Shown here: positions 1 through 8,672 of the stretch, one piece after another | Layout of the letters: each line of letters begins with the position of its first letter | How positions within the stretch are numbered: position 1 is the first letter of the stretch | Assembly: GCA_046726375.1 (NCBI GenBank) | Contig: JBKPAJ010000242.1 | Location: forward strand, 1-14,030 | Direction of reading: 5' to 3' | Origin: DASPWV01 sp046726375 | Lineage (GTDB): Bacteria > Acidobacteriota > Vicinamibacteria > Vicinamibacterales > UBA2999 | Length of the DNA stretch: 14,030 bases | Notes under the pieces: generated by a model | The model's input: the letters and a program-made list of their open reading frames with translations, nothing else | Told to the model about the DNA's origin: nothing | The model's database searches: none | Program-made: the position numbers and the translations under genes

Positions 1-314
1 GTCAAAAACCACATCCATGGGCTCACCACCGCGTGATAGCGGGCGTACTTGCCGAGCGCGGCTCCTGCACTAAATCGCGTGACGAACCCGTTGAAGTAAC
101 GGATCTTGTCATCGCGCAGTTTCACCTTGACCGTGACTTTGCCTCCGAGGATCTTGTCGCGGTCGATATCATTGTTTTTGCTCAGCAAATCGAGCTGATA
201 TTCGCCCAGGCGGCTCAATTCCTCCTGCACGTGCATGCCGTGAAAGAGCAACTCCTCGCCCAGCGGCGTGATGAGTTCGACGCGTTCAGACGTGGTCGGC
301 ATCGTCGTGTCCAT
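1..314 (-). CDS. vgrG: VgrG / TssI spike protein, N-terminal part only (cut by window edge)
   Basis: Reading the minus strand from an ATG at 314 gives 104 open codons running off the left edge. The translation contains ELITPLGEELLF near the start, RYFNGFVTRFSAG in the middle and SPWMWFLT at the edge. These are hallmarks of the VgrG N-terminal (gp27-like) domain: the opening TPLG..LLF strand, the FNG.VT turn and the P-W-WFL motif. VgrG trimers cap the Hcp tube and carry effectors. The start overlaps the upstream TPR-methyltransferase gene by 29 bases. A second in-frame ATG at 302 would overlap by 17, and neither has a strong ribosome site, so coupled translation is likely. The gp5-like needle and any C-terminal effector extension lie outside the window. 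Family assignment is firm; the exact start is not. Confidence 0.93.
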   Translation of the reverse strand, partial: MDTTMPTTSERVELITPLGEELLFHGMHVQEELSRLGEYQLDLLSKNNDIDRDKILGGKVTVKVKLRDDKIRYFNGFVTRFSAGAALGKYARYHAVVSPWMWFL

Positions 315-1674
315 TCACTTTCGTGGCGCGCACCACGAGTCCGGCGACCGGAAGCGCCGATTCGGTACGCAGGTCGGCATGCGTGATGTCCGTTGCGAAT
401 CCGGCGCGTTGCAGGACGCCTTCGACATATTGCTGCGAGTGGCTGTAGCGGCCGTGCGTCTCGATGCGAAACTCGACCCCGGCGGGCGGCGTCACGAGTT
501 CTTCCAGTGTGAAGACGAACTGACCGCCGGGACGCAGCGCGCCGCTCGCGGCGGCGGCGACCTCCTCGAGCGGACCGAAGTACACGAGCGTGTCTGCCGA
601 CACGATCAGATCGAACTCGGCATGGCGGTCGCGGAGATAGCGCGTCAACTCGACTTTGAAAAGATCGTCGTACACCTGCTTCTGCTTCGCCTGCAACAGC
701 ATGCCCGCGGACAGATCGATCCCGACGAGCCGGCGCGCATACGGTTTGACAAGCGGTCCGCACAGACCCGTTCCGCAGCCCGCGTCGAGGACGTCGAGCG
801 TGCCGGTCGGTTGCAGGGGGGAGCGCTCGACTGCGGCAGCCACGAGCGTCGGCGCGCGATATGACAACTGCTCGAGTTTGCGTTCGAACGACTCCGCGAA
901 GCTGTCGAAGCTCAGTACCAGATAGTCATCCGAGGCGCGCGCCGGAACATCCCGGCCCGAAACCGCGGCCAGCATGTGTTTGGCCACCGGACTCTCAGGA
1001 TCCTCTTTGATCCACGTCTCGAAAATCTCGATCGCCTTGTCGCGTTCGCCGATTTCGCAGTGCGCGAGTGCCAGCAGCCGGCGATCGTCGGTTCGTGCCG
1101 GCTCGAGCGAGAGCACCTTGAAGTAGCACAGGATGGCCTCGCGGTGACGTTTCTGGCCGGTCAGCAGCACACCGAGGTTGTGATACGTCTCGGCGTAGGA
1201 AGGCTTCAATTCAATGGCCTTGCGGTACGCGGCTTCCGCTTCCGCCGGCTTGCCCACGAAGCGATAAAGGACGCCTAGATTGTTGTGGGCCTCGGCATGC
1301 GTTGGATTGAGCTCGATCGCCTTTGTGTACGCCGCCAGCGCCTCGTCGTCGCGATCGAGCGCCCGCAAGATGATGCCGAGGTTGCTATAACACTCCGCAC
1401 GGTTGGGTTCGAGCCTGAGGCTTCGTTGGATAGCTTCAATCGCCTCCTCACTGTGACCGAGTTGATGCAGGAGCACGCCGTAGTAATGCACGATATCCGG
1501 ATGATCCGGCGCGGCCTGCAGGATGCGGTCGTAGACCTTTTTCGCATCCTCGAGTTGACCGCGCTGCTGGAAAACGATCGCCATCTTCATGGCTTCGCCA
1601 ACGGTTATGTCGTATTCGTGGGACGCTGACGGCTCGGTGGACGGTGGCGCCTCGGTAGTCAGTGGCGGTTCCAT
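286..1674 (-). CDS. TPR-repeat protein with C-terminal SAM-dependent methyltransferase domain
   Basis: A 462-residue protein. Residues 25 to about 228 hold about six tetratricopeptide repeats (for example YSNLGIILRALDRDDEALAAY and HNNLGVLYRFVGKPAEAEAAY). Residues 290 to 450 form a class I methyltransferase fold: motif I VLDAGCGTGL (295-304), the acidic end of strand 2 in VGIDLS (317-322), FDLIVSADTLVYF (354-366) and LRPGGQFVF (380-388). This architecture resembles the group described as predicted methyltransferases containing TPR repeats (COG4976-like). No signal peptide or membrane segment is seen, so it is probably cytoplasmic. It starts 12 bases after the clpV stop and its end overlaps vgrG, which places it inside the T6SS operon. 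The substrate is unknown. The TPRs suggest it docks on a protein partner, possibly VgrG, an effector or ClpV, but that is inference. The SAM-binding motifs look intact. Confidence 0.9.
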   Translation of the reverse strand: MEPPLTTEAPPSTEPSASHEYDITVGEAMKMAIVFQQRGQLEDAKKVYDRILQAAPDHPDIVHYYGVLLHQLGHSEEAIEAIQRSLRLEPNRAECYSNLGIILRALDRDDEALAAYTKAIELNPTHAEAHNNLGVLYRFVGKPAEAEAAYRKAIELKPSYAETYHNLGVLLTGQKRHREAILCYFKVLSLEPARTDDRRLLALAHCEIGERDKAIEIFETWIKEDPESPVAKHMLAAVSGRDVPARASDDYLVLSFDSFAESFERKLEQLSYRAPTLVAAAVERSPLQPTGTLDVLDAGCGTGLCGPLVKPYARRLVGIDLSAGMLLQAKQKQVYDDLFKVELTRYLRDRHAEFDLIVSADTLVYFGPLEEVAAAASGALRPGGQFVFTLEELVTPPAGVEFRIETHGRYSHSQQYVEGVLQRAGFATDITHADLRTESALPVAGLVVRATKVNGHDDADHV

Positions 1675-1686
1675 AGTGATCCCGAT

Positions 1687-4413
1687 TTAATTGAACTGAT
1701 ACGTAAAATCGCCATTGGCGACGGCGACGTGAACCCTGTTCATCGGTTCGCCGGCCATCGTCCTGGTGAGAAATTCGCGGCTAATCGTCGGGAGGACGGT
1801 GTTCGTGAGGATGGCATCGATCATGCGCCCGCCGCTCTCGACCTCGACGCAGCGGCTCACGATCAATTTCAGCGCCTCATCGTCGTACGAAAAAGGAATC
1901 TTGTGATGCTCGCTCACGCGCTTGGCGATGCGTCCAAGCTGCAAGCGCGCGATGTTGGAGAGCATGACGTCGCTGAGCGGGAAGTACGGAATCACTACGA
2001 GCCGGCCCAACAGAGCAGCGGGAAACTGCTTCAATAGCGGATCGCGGAGCGCCTTGGCGATTCCTTCGGACTCGGGCATCAGCTCGGGATCCTTGCACAT
2101 ACTGACGATGAGGTCGGTCCCGACGTTCGACGTCAGAAGGATGATCGTGTTCTTGAAGTCGATGTGCCGCCCTTCGCCGTCCTCCATCCAGCCCTTGTCG
2201 AATACCTGGAAAAACAGCTCGTGAACGTCGGGGTGCGCCTTTTCGACTTCGTCGAGGAGGACGACGCTGTACGGCCGGCGCCGGACCGCCTCGGTCAAGA
2301 CGCCTCCTTCGCCGTAGCCGACATATCCGGGCGGGGCCCCCTTTAGCGTCGAGACGGTGTGCGCCTCCTGGAATTCGCTCATGTTGATGGTGATGATATT
2401 CTGCTCGCCGCCATAGAGCGCCTCGGCGAGCGCCAGGGCGGTTTCGGTCTTGCCTACACCGGAGGGACCACACAGCATGAACACGCCAATCGGCTTGTTC
2501 GGATTATCCAGCCTTGCGCGCGACGTTTGAATCCGTTTCGCGATCACTTCGAGCGCATGCCGCTGGCCGACGACGCGCTGGTTCAACGTCTCCGCAAGTT
2601 TCAGCACAGCCTCGAGCTCGTTTTTAACCATGCGCCCGACCGGCACGCCGGTCCAATCCTGTACAACCGACGCAACCGCGTGCTCATCGACGCTGGGCAG
2701 GATCAACGGCGATTCGCCCTGCAGCGCGACGAGTTTCTTATGCAAATCGGAGAGTTCAGCCAGCAGCTTCTCGCGGTCTTCTGGAGAAACAGGCGCCGCC
2801 GCAGGCGGGTCGGCGGTTGCCTGCGCTGCCGCCGCCTTTTCCAACTTGCTTCCTGTGCCCTCCACGCGCTCGGCGCCTTTGCGCAGATCCGCCCGGATGG
2901 CCAGAATGCGATCGACGAGCTCGCGCTCCTGTTTCCAACGCTCCTCGAGCTCGGCTCGCCGTTTCTCGCTCTCCGCCAACTGCTCGTTGGCTGCCGCGCG
3001 CCGCGCCGTGGCGTCGATGCCGACGGCTTCTTCCCGGCCGATGATCTCGAGTTCGATTTGCAGCGCTTCGATTTTGCGGCGGACATCCTCGAGTTCGGGC
3101 GGAACCGCGTGCTGGCTGACCGCCACACGTGCGCTTGAGGTGTCGAGCAGGCTGACGGCTTTGTCCGGAAGCTGCCGCGCCGGGATATAGCGATGCGACA
3201 GCCGTACGGCCGCCTCGATCGCCTCGTCGAGCACCTGAACGCGGTGATGCTTCTCGAGCACGCTCGCCACGCCGCGCACCATGAGGATCGCTTTGTGCTC
3301 GCCCGGTTCGGCGACCTGCACCACTTGAAACCTGCGCGTCAGCGCCGGATCTTTTTCGATGTACTTCTTGTACTCGGCCCAGGTTGTGGCGGCGATGGTC
3401 CGCAGGGTTCCACGCGCGAGCGCGGGCTTGAGCAGGTTGGCAGCATCGCCGGTACCCTGCGCGCCGCCCGCGCCAATCAGCGTGTGCGCTTCGTCGACGA
3501 ACAGGATGATCGGCTTCGGTGAGGCCTGCACTTCGTCGATCACTTGACGCAGCCGATTCTCGAACTCGCCTTTCATGCTGGCGCCCGCCTGCAAGAGCCC
3601 GATGTCGAGCGTCAGGAGCGAGACGTCTTTGAGCGATGGCGGCACGTCGCCACGAACGAGACGCTGCGCGAAGCCCTCGACGACAGCAGTCTTGCCGACG
3701 CCGGCTTCGCCCGTGAGAATCGGATTGTTCTGACGGCGGCGCATCAGGATGTCGACGATCTGCCGGATCTCTTCGTCGCGACCGCTCACCGGATCGATTT
3801 CGCCCTTCCGCGCTCTCTCTGTCAGGTCGGTCGCGTATCGCTTGAGCGCCTCCTGCTTGCCAAGCTGCGCCGGCGCCATGGCGCCGCTGGCCTCGCCGGG
3901 CGCCGCCGCCGATCCCTCGCCGGCCACGAGTTTTTCCTCGGGCGACCCCTTGACGATGCGCGCGAAGTCGTCGGTCAGAACGTCAGGCTTGATTGCTTCG
4001 AACTGGCGCGAAATCGCGACCAGCGCGTTGCGCAACGACGGCGTCTTGAGCATGCCGACCACAAGGTGACCGGTGCGCACGCGCGGTTCGCCAAACATGA
4101 GCGTCGCGTAGACCCAGCCGCGCTCGACGGCGTTCTCGACATGCGAGGACAGATCCGAAATCGACGTCGCGCCGCGGGGCAGGCGATCGAGCGAATCGGT
4201 GATGTCCTTGGCGAGCCGCGACGCGTCGATCTCGAAGTGGCGGACGATGCGATGCAGGTCCGAGTCTGGTGTCTGCAGGATTTGTTGAATCCAGTGCACC
4301 AGTTCCACATAGGGATTGCCACGCAGCTTGCAGAACACCGTCGCCCCTTCGATCGCTCTGTAGGCGAGGGCGTCGAGCTTACTGAAGAGGTTTGAACGGC
4401 TGATCTCACCCAT
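1687..4413 (-). CDS. tssH: TssH (ClpV) AAA+ ATPase that recycles the T6SS sheath
   Basis: A 908-residue class B Clp ATPase of the ClpV type, which pulls contracted TssB/TssC sheath apart in the cytoplasm. Domains: Clp N-domain (about 10-150), a Gly/Ala-rich linker, AAA-1 with Walker A GEAGVGKT (235-242) and Walker B ILFVDEAH (303-310), a coiled middle domain (about 435-575), and AAA-2 with Walker A GPSGVGKT (649-656), Walker B VVLLDEVEKAHP (717-728) and a D2-small domain. The sequence LLDTSSARVAVS (422-433) is close to the usual ClpV version of this segment. The chosen ATG at 4413 overlaps the tssG stop as TGATG. A longer frame reaches upstream, but the N-domain begins right after this ATG. 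An Ala/Pro-rich stretch at 526-545 interrupts the middle domain. All catalytic motifs are intact. Confidence 0.97.
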   Translation of the reverse strand: MGEISRSNLFSKLDALAYRAIEGATVFCKLRGNPYVELVHWIQQILQTPDSDLHRIVRHFEIDASRLAKDITDSLDRLPRGATSISDLSSHVENAVERGWVYATLMFGEPRVRTGHLVVGMLKTPSLRNALVAISRQFEAIKPDVLTDDFARIVKGSPEEKLVAGEGSAAAPGEASGAMAPAQLGKQEALKRYATDLTERARKGEIDPVSGRDEEIRQIVDILMRRRQNNPILTGEAGVGKTAVVEGFAQRLVRGDVPPSLKDVSLLTLDIGLLQAGASMKGEFENRLRQVIDEVQASPKPIILFVDEAHTLIGAGGAQGTGDAANLLKPALARGTLRTIAATTWAEYKKYIEKDPALTRRFQVVQVAEPGEHKAILMVRGVASVLEKHHRVQVLDEAIEAAVRLSHRYIPARQLPDKAVSLLDTSSARVAVSQHAVPPELEDVRRKIEALQIELEIIGREEAVGIDATARRAAANEQLAESEKRRAELEERWKQERELVDRILAIRADLRKGAERVEGTGSKLEKAAAAQATADPPAAAPVSPEDREKLLAELSDLHKKLVALQGESPLILPSVDEHAVASVVQDWTGVPVGRMVKNELEAVLKLAETLNQRVVGQRHALEVIAKRIQTSRARLDNPNKPIGVFMLCGPSGVGKTETALALAEALYGGEQNIITINMSEFQEAHTVSTLKGAPPGYVGYGEGGVLTEAVRRRPYSVVLLDEVEKAHPDVHELFFQVFDKGWMEDGEGRHIDFKNTIILLTSNVGTDLIVSMCKDPELMPESEGIAKALRDPLLKQFPAALLGRLVVIPYFPLSDVMLSNIARLQLGRIAKRVSEHHKIPFSYDDEALKLIVSRCVEVESGGRMIDAILTNTVLPTISREFLTRTMAGEPMNRVHVAVANGDFTYQFN

Positions 4414-5456
4414 CAGACAGATACTCCGGCTGCGCCGATCGCGGTTTCCGCGTGCAGGCACAAATCATCGGCGTCGCGCGGCGTGCGACGCGTTCCAAGC
4501 CATGTCGTCCATCCGAGACGCCGCGTACGATCGAGCGTCAACGGAGGCACTTCGTCCTTCTTCAACACCAGGCGGACGTCCCAATCGAGCTCGAGAGAGA
4601 GATAGAACTTGACCCAGTCGACCAGTTTGCCGAGACGCATCCCGCCCGGTAGAAAGCTCTCGTACTCCTGCAGCGTGAGCGACCCGATCTGCACACGAAA
4701 TTTGTGCTGACCATCCCACACCCGCGCGCCCACCACCGCGCCCTGTCCGAGCGTGGCGCCCTCGCGCGCAAGGTACGTGCGCTCCTGCGGACCGAGCGTC
4801 ATCCAGTGCTCGACGAACTGGTCGATGCGCACGGGCACGCGAAAGAACTGCTCGAGCACCGACCGCAGCCCCTGCGCATTGCGCACGTGTCGAATCAGCA
4901 CACCGACATGGAACACCTTCGCGATGTCCGGCACGGTGTCACGGTGGCGGAACGCCGCAGGCCTGAGACCCAGAAACGAGGCGACATAGCCGCCAAAGCG
5001 ATCCGCGTCGGGGCGATCGCGATTGACGTGCGGCTGCGCCTGCGCCCAGGCGCGATAGAACATCGCGACGAAGCGATGATGAAACACATCCAGAAACCGG
5101 CTCAGCGTCCGGTCCCCGGCATTGCGCAGCCGCTCGCGCGCGTACTCGGTCAAATGAATCGGCAGCGCTCCGTTCGGCCCCAGGAGTCCAAACAGCCGCA
5201 CCTGCAGGCGCGGTTTCACGTCGCCCGGCTCGTGGCCAAACCGCGAGAGCGGCGCGGGCGCGAACGACAGCTCCGGATCCTGTCCGAGCCGCACCGGCTC
5301 GTCGATCGGACGATGGGCTTCGCCCCAGCGCGGTTTGTCAGCGTAAAAGCATTCGAGCCGGCGCAGCGTCTGATAAAAGTCGTAGTCGTGCGGCACGTCG
5401 GCGAGCCGCGACAGGAACGCTACAACGTCGGTCTCGCGCCCCACTGCGGCACCCAT
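4413..5456 (-). CDS. tssG: TssG baseplate protein (ImpH/VasB family)
   Basis: A 347-residue protein of normal length for TssG. TssG with TssF and TssE forms the wedge of the T6SS baseplate on which the tube and sheath assemble. Family features seen include the N-terminal DYDFYQTLRRLEC segment (about 24-36), the following PVRLGQDPELSFAPAPL region, the LFGLLGPNGALPIHLTEY segment, and a central FLDVFHHRFVAMFYRAWAQ helix. The chosen ATG at 5456 overlaps the end of tssF by 37 bases; an in-frame GTG four codons in is an alternative. The stop shares a base with the clpV start. No membrane segment or signal peptide is present. Position between tssF and tssH matches the common tssE-F-G-H order. Confidence 0.96.
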   Translation of the reverse strand: MGAAVGRETDVVAFLSRLADVPHDYDFYQTLRRLECFYADKPRWGEAHRPIDEPVRLGQDPELSFAPAPLSRFGHEPGDVKPRLQVRLFGLLGPNGALPIHLTEYARERLRNAGDRTLSRFLDVFHHRFVAMFYRAWAQAQPHVNRDRPDADRFGGYVASFLGLRPAAFRHRDTVPDIAKVFHVGVLIRHVRNAQGLRSVLEQFFRVPVRIDQFVEHWMTLGPQERTYLAREGATLGQGAVVGARVWDGQHKFRVQIGSLTLQEYESFLPGGMRLGKLVDWVKFYLSLELDWDVRLVLKKDEVPPLTLDRTRRLGWTTWLGTRRTPRDADDLCLHAETAIGAAGVSV

Positions 5457-7297
5457 CGGTGGATCTCGCCCCGGCTGTCCGAGCGCAGAACGGTCTCCGT
5501 GAAAGAGTTAATCGAGACGTGACCGGTCAAATAGCGCGCGAGGACGGCGCCCAGCAGGAAGGCGTTGGCGCCTTCGAACGCGAACTCGTCGACCGTCACG
5601 GTGATTTCCAGCCCTCGACCGAAGGCGATTGGCCGCGATCCAGGCAGTCGCCGTACGACCGGTCGCACAGCCATCGCGCGGACACCGTCAACCTGCTTTC
5701 GCAACCCGACGTTTGCAGCCGGCACGTACAGGTCGAGCAGTTCGCGCAGGGCGGCGGCGCCTTGGTCCGCCGACACGTTCATCAAAGAAAGATAGTTGAG
5801 TGCGAGATGGTTGACGGCGCGCCACGCAATCGCGCCATCGGTCAGCGGCGCGTACGGTCGACTCGGGCCGCTGATGACGCGAATGCTCTTGACGGGCGCG
5901 GCCACGTCGAGCGTGAAGTCCGTACCGCCCAGCCCGACCGGCATCTGCAGCACCAGATCGCGATTGGTGCACAGCGTCTGAATCGACAGTTGTCGCAGGT
6001 CACTGCGAAACGGCGCTTCCGCCGGGTCGACGAGCGACACGAACACTTCGGTGCCGATGTAGGACGAGCGCGCGCCGCGCCGCTTTTGGGCCGATGAGGG
6101 GAGGCGCGGCTCACGACGAACGGTGAAGTATGCCGGGTGCTCACGATCGCGATGGCTGATGTACGCGGTATAGAGCGGCAGAAATGTCTGGTCGCTGTCC
6201 GATCCGCCTCCATGACCGACGACGTCCGTGACCTCATAGATCTCGAAATCCATCGGCCGCGTCCGATCGGCGACCACGTGGTACTCGTGCGTGTTGTCGG
6301 ACAGGTGAATGCGGTCTGCGCGCTTGGGAAAGAGATTGATCGCCGGCGTGCAGTAGAGCGCAAAGTTCGACTTGTCGACGGTGGCCTCGAACACGGCCTC
6401 GCCGCGATCGAAGAGCAGAACGAGTTCGATCTCGTCGACCGTCGACTGTTTGATCGCGCTCGCCAACCCGCCGACCTCGACGAAGCGGTAGCGCTGCGGA
6501 AACGCGAAATACTCCTGGAGCAGCCGGTATCCCTGAAATCCGCGCAGGGTGACGGGTAACAACGCTTCGCGGTCGTCGAAGCCCGCCGGCCGGATGTTGC
6601 CGCCGGACACGAACTGATGACGCCGCGGCTGCCCTTTCGCTGGCAGCACCAGCGCGCCAAGGGTGTGACCGGCACAGAGTTCGTACAGCTTGTTGGCCGT
6701 CTCCTCGCCGCCGGAAATGTAGAACGACAGGCGATCGAGCGGGAGCTGCGCGAACTTGAGCCCCTCTCCCGTCTTCAGGCGGATGCGAACGCCGCCCTTG
6801 ATCGGCTGCGGCAGGCGCAGGGCATTCAAGGGCAAGTCAGGCGCGTACGTAAAGTAACTGGCCGTGACGATCTGAACAGGCCAGAGCACCACGTCGTGCG
6901 CAGTACGAAAATCACACGCGGTCGCGTCGTCTCCGCCCATCATCCCGCTCATCGACGTGCCGCGTCGCACGGTCTTCGACGCAACGAGATTGGCATCGTC
7001 GGCGTCCGGGTAGAACTGCGCGACCAGCATCGCCGGCGTTGGCGCAAGGTAATGCGGATACACGATGTCGAGCAGCGCCTGCGTGAAACGGGGAAACTCG
7101 GCGTGGAGTTTCAGTTGGACACGGGCCGCGAGAAACGCGACGCCCTCGATCAGCCGCTCCACATACGGATCGGCCACCTCGAGGCCGTTCATTCCGAGTC
7201 GCGCGGCGATCTTGGGGAATTGATGGGCGAACTCCGCCCCCATCTCGCGCAGATGCTGCAGCTCTATGTTGTAGTACTCGAGCAGCCGCGGATCCAT
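5420..7297 (-). CDS. tssF: TssF baseplate protein (ImpG/VasA family)
   Basis: A 625-residue protein with the typical TssF opening MDPRLLEYYNIELQHLRE, then FPKIAARLGM, ADPYVERLIEGVAFLAAR and the LLDIVYPHYLAPTPAM segment near residue 90. It ends with the family's usual tail: a SINSFTETVL strand and a short GEIHRWVP motif. TssF dimers bind TssG and form the baseplate wedge, linking TssK to the sheath and tube. The frame stays open further upstream, but the ATG at 7297 is chosen because the conserved start follows it directly and because it overlaps the tssE stop as TGATG, a usual coupling arrangement. Length and motifs are complete. Confidence 0.97.
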   Translation of the reverse strand: MDPRLLEYYNIELQHLREMGAEFAHQFPKIAARLGMNGLEVADPYVERLIEGVAFLAARVQLKLHAEFPRFTQALLDIVYPHYLAPTPAMLVAQFYPDADDANLVASKTVRRGTSMSGMMGGDDATACDFRTAHDVVLWPVQIVTASYFTYAPDLPLNALRLPQPIKGGVRIRLKTGEGLKFAQLPLDRLSFYISGGEETANKLYELCAGHTLGALVLPAKGQPRRHQFVSGGNIRPAGFDDREALLPVTLRGFQGYRLLQEYFAFPQRYRFVEVGGLASAIKQSTVDEIELVLLFDRGEAVFEATVDKSNFALYCTPAINLFPKRADRIHLSDNTHEYHVVADRTRPMDFEIYEVTDVVGHGGGSDSDQTFLPLYTAYISHRDREHPAYFTVRREPRLPSSAQKRRGARSSYIGTEVFVSLVDPAEAPFRSDLRQLSIQTLCTNRDLVLQMPVGLGGTDFTLDVAAPVKSIRVISGPSRPYAPLTDGAIAWRAVNHLALNYLSLMNVSADQGAAALRELLDLYVPAANVGLRKQVDGVRAMAVRPVVRRLPGSRPIAFGRGLEITVTVDEFAFEGANAFLLGAVLARYLTGHVSINSFTETVLRSDSRGEIHRWVPQWGARPTL

Positions 7298-7815
7298 CAC
7301 GCCACTCGCGCTGCGAGGAGATCGGCGATCTGGACTTTTCCCGTCTCGAGATCGATTTCGGTGCGCACCAGCAGCTCCAACGGCACCGGTTGCGCCCACA
7401 ACTCGCTGCGAATCTCCACGCCGATGACGTTGTGGTGGTCGAGCGAGCGCGGCTCGAGCAGCGCCGTGACCTGCAGCGTATTCCCCAGAATGCGTGGCTC
7501 GAAGTCGAGGATCGCCTGACGGATGGCGCGTTCGAGTGCGGTCACGTCCATCGACGACGCGGCGCGCCCCGCGAGCGCGGGCAAGCCAAAATTGATCACC
7601 GAACGGCGCACGTCCGCGAGCCCGCTCAGATCGAGCGTGCTCTCCAGGCGGGTCGAGTTGAAGAGCCAGGCGAGGTCGCGCAGCACCGCCTGACGCAGCC
7701 GGCTCTTGGTCATGACGCGCCGCTCGCGCGGTTCCTGCGTCCGCTCCGGTTCTTCGTCGGTGAGTCGATCGAGCAACGCCGGCTGCAACCGCTCCTGAGG
7801 CGTGAGTTCAGGCAT
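7297..7815 (-). CDS. tssE: TssE, gp25-like baseplate protein
   Basis: A 172-residue T4 gp25/lysozyme-like baseplate protein. Seen: LRQAVLRDLAWLFNSTR (40-56), the VRRSVINFGLP segment (69-79), the conserved FEPRI (105-109) and a C-terminal RTEIDLETGKVQI strand (151-163). In phage gp25 the EPR motif region is a core baseplate contact, and TssE is thought to start sheath assembly. The start is ATG at 7815, eight bases inside the end of tagJ. An upstream in-frame start would add 51 residues that are Arg/Ser/Cys-rich and only read tagJ out of frame, so it is rejected. The N-terminal 35 residues are acidic and look disordered. The gene is intact. Confidence 0.95.
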   Translation of the reverse strand: MPELTPQERLQPALLDRLTDEEPERTQEPRERRVMTKSRLRQAVLRDLAWLFNSTRLESTLDLSGLADVRRSVINFGLPALAGRAASSMDVTALERAIRQAILDFEPRILGNTLQVTALLEPRSLDHHNVIGVEIRSELWAQPVPLELLVRTEIDLETGKVQIADLLAARVA

Positions 7816-8641
7816 TCGAGGTGCTTTCGGTGCCGGCGTCGGCGGCGCCGAGCACGATCGTTCGCAGGTCCATGATCGCGTGCTCACCCGCGTCGGTCGC
7901 CAGCACGCGCTGTCCGAGCCCGACGAACACTTCCGGCGCTTCTTCGCGCCAGACGGTCTTTCGGGCAAGGCGCACCTGCGCGTCGTCGCTCGATTCCGAG
8001 TCGGGGTATCGCGTCGGAATCAGCCCCACGGCTTCGCCGCCATTCGCAAACTGGAAATGCGCCGGCATCCAGACGACGTCGCGGAGATCGACCGGCGCTT
8101 CGAGATCGATCCGCGACAAGCGGTCGAAGGGCACCCAGTAGTAGCGGCCGTTGATGACCGCTTCGCACACCGGGCCGAGACGCATATCGGCATCAGCAAT
8201 CCATTCGAACGGCTGACCGTCGATCGATCCTGCCGTTGGCGGCGCGGCCTCGAAGGCGCGCTCCCGCAACGACTGGGTTTCGCCGCTGCGCTCGGTGCCG
8301 TGCACCAGGAGCGATTCGATCAGCAGCGCCATCCACTCGGGCGGCTCGCCGAAGATCACGGGCGATCGCTTGCCCGCGAAGACTTCGGCGCGCAGGCGCT
8401 CGCACTGCAGCGCCTCGCGATACATCTGCGCCATGGCGAGCGCGGTGGCGTCGAGTTCGGCGGCGACGTTCAACTGCGTGAGTGCGCGGTCCCACTGCCC
8501 GACCACGCACAAGAGTTGAAACAGAAAGACCCGCAGCTTGGCGTCAGATGGATTGCGGCGGACCTGGTCCTGCAACGTCTGCAGCGCGGCGGCTGGATCG
8601 CCATTGCGGACGGCCTGTTCGGCGAGCTCTAGAGATGTCAC
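7808..8641 (-). CDS. tagJ: TagJ / ImpE accessory T6SS protein
   Basis: A 277-residue protein. The N-terminal half (about 1-90) is helical with TPR-like pairs (AVRNGDPAAALQTLQDQVRRNP). The C-terminal half has the conserved ImpE core: ADADMRLGPVCEAVINGRYYWVP (149-171), DLRDVVWMPAHFQF (185-198) and GLIPTRYPDSE (206-216). In Pseudomonas aeruginosa TagJ binds the N-terminus of the sheath protein TssB and is found only in some T6SS clusters, so its presence points to that subclass. The start codon is GTG at 8641, with only a weak ribosome site (GAAGTG). The hcp2 stop is 31 bases upstream, and tssE begins inside the end of this gene. Confidence 0.93.
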   Translation of the reverse strand: MTSLELAEQAVRNGDPAAALQTLQDQVRRNPSDAKLRVFLFQLLCVVGQWDRALTQLNVAAELDATALAMAQMYREALQCERLRAEVFAGKRSPVIFGEPPEWMALLIESLLVHGTERSGETQSLRERAFEAAPPTAGSIDGQPFEWIADADMRLGPVCEAVINGRYYWVPFDRLSRIDLEAPVDLRDVVWMPAHFQFANGGEAVGLIPTRYPDSESSDDAQVRLARKTVWREEAPEVFVGLGQRVLATDAGEHAIMDLRTIVLGAADAGTESTSNA

Positions 8642-8672
8642 GCGTGTTCACACTTCGTGCAGAACGGCCCGG

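Noticed and set aside
3544..4395. Long plus-strand open frame antisense to clpV (283 codons), and similar ones at 2359-3138, 6617-7519 and 7802-8632
   Set aside because: They lie wholly opposite conserved T6SS genes, have Arg/His/Asp-rich low-homology translations, and arise from third-position GC bias.
4414..4461. Longer start for clpV
   Set aside because: The additional 16 residues are Arg-rich and read the end of tssG out of frame; the ATG at 4413 gives the usual coupling and N-domain start.
7298..7399. Longer start for tssF
   Set aside because: The conserved TssF start (MDPRLLEYYN) begins at 7297 and overlaps the tssE stop as TGATG; the added residues are an out-of-frame reading of tssE.
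7816..7968. N-terminal extension of tssE by 51 residues
   Set aside because: The extension overlaps the conserved end of tagJ in another frame, has odd Arg/Ser/Cys composition, and TssE proteins start near the chosen ATG.
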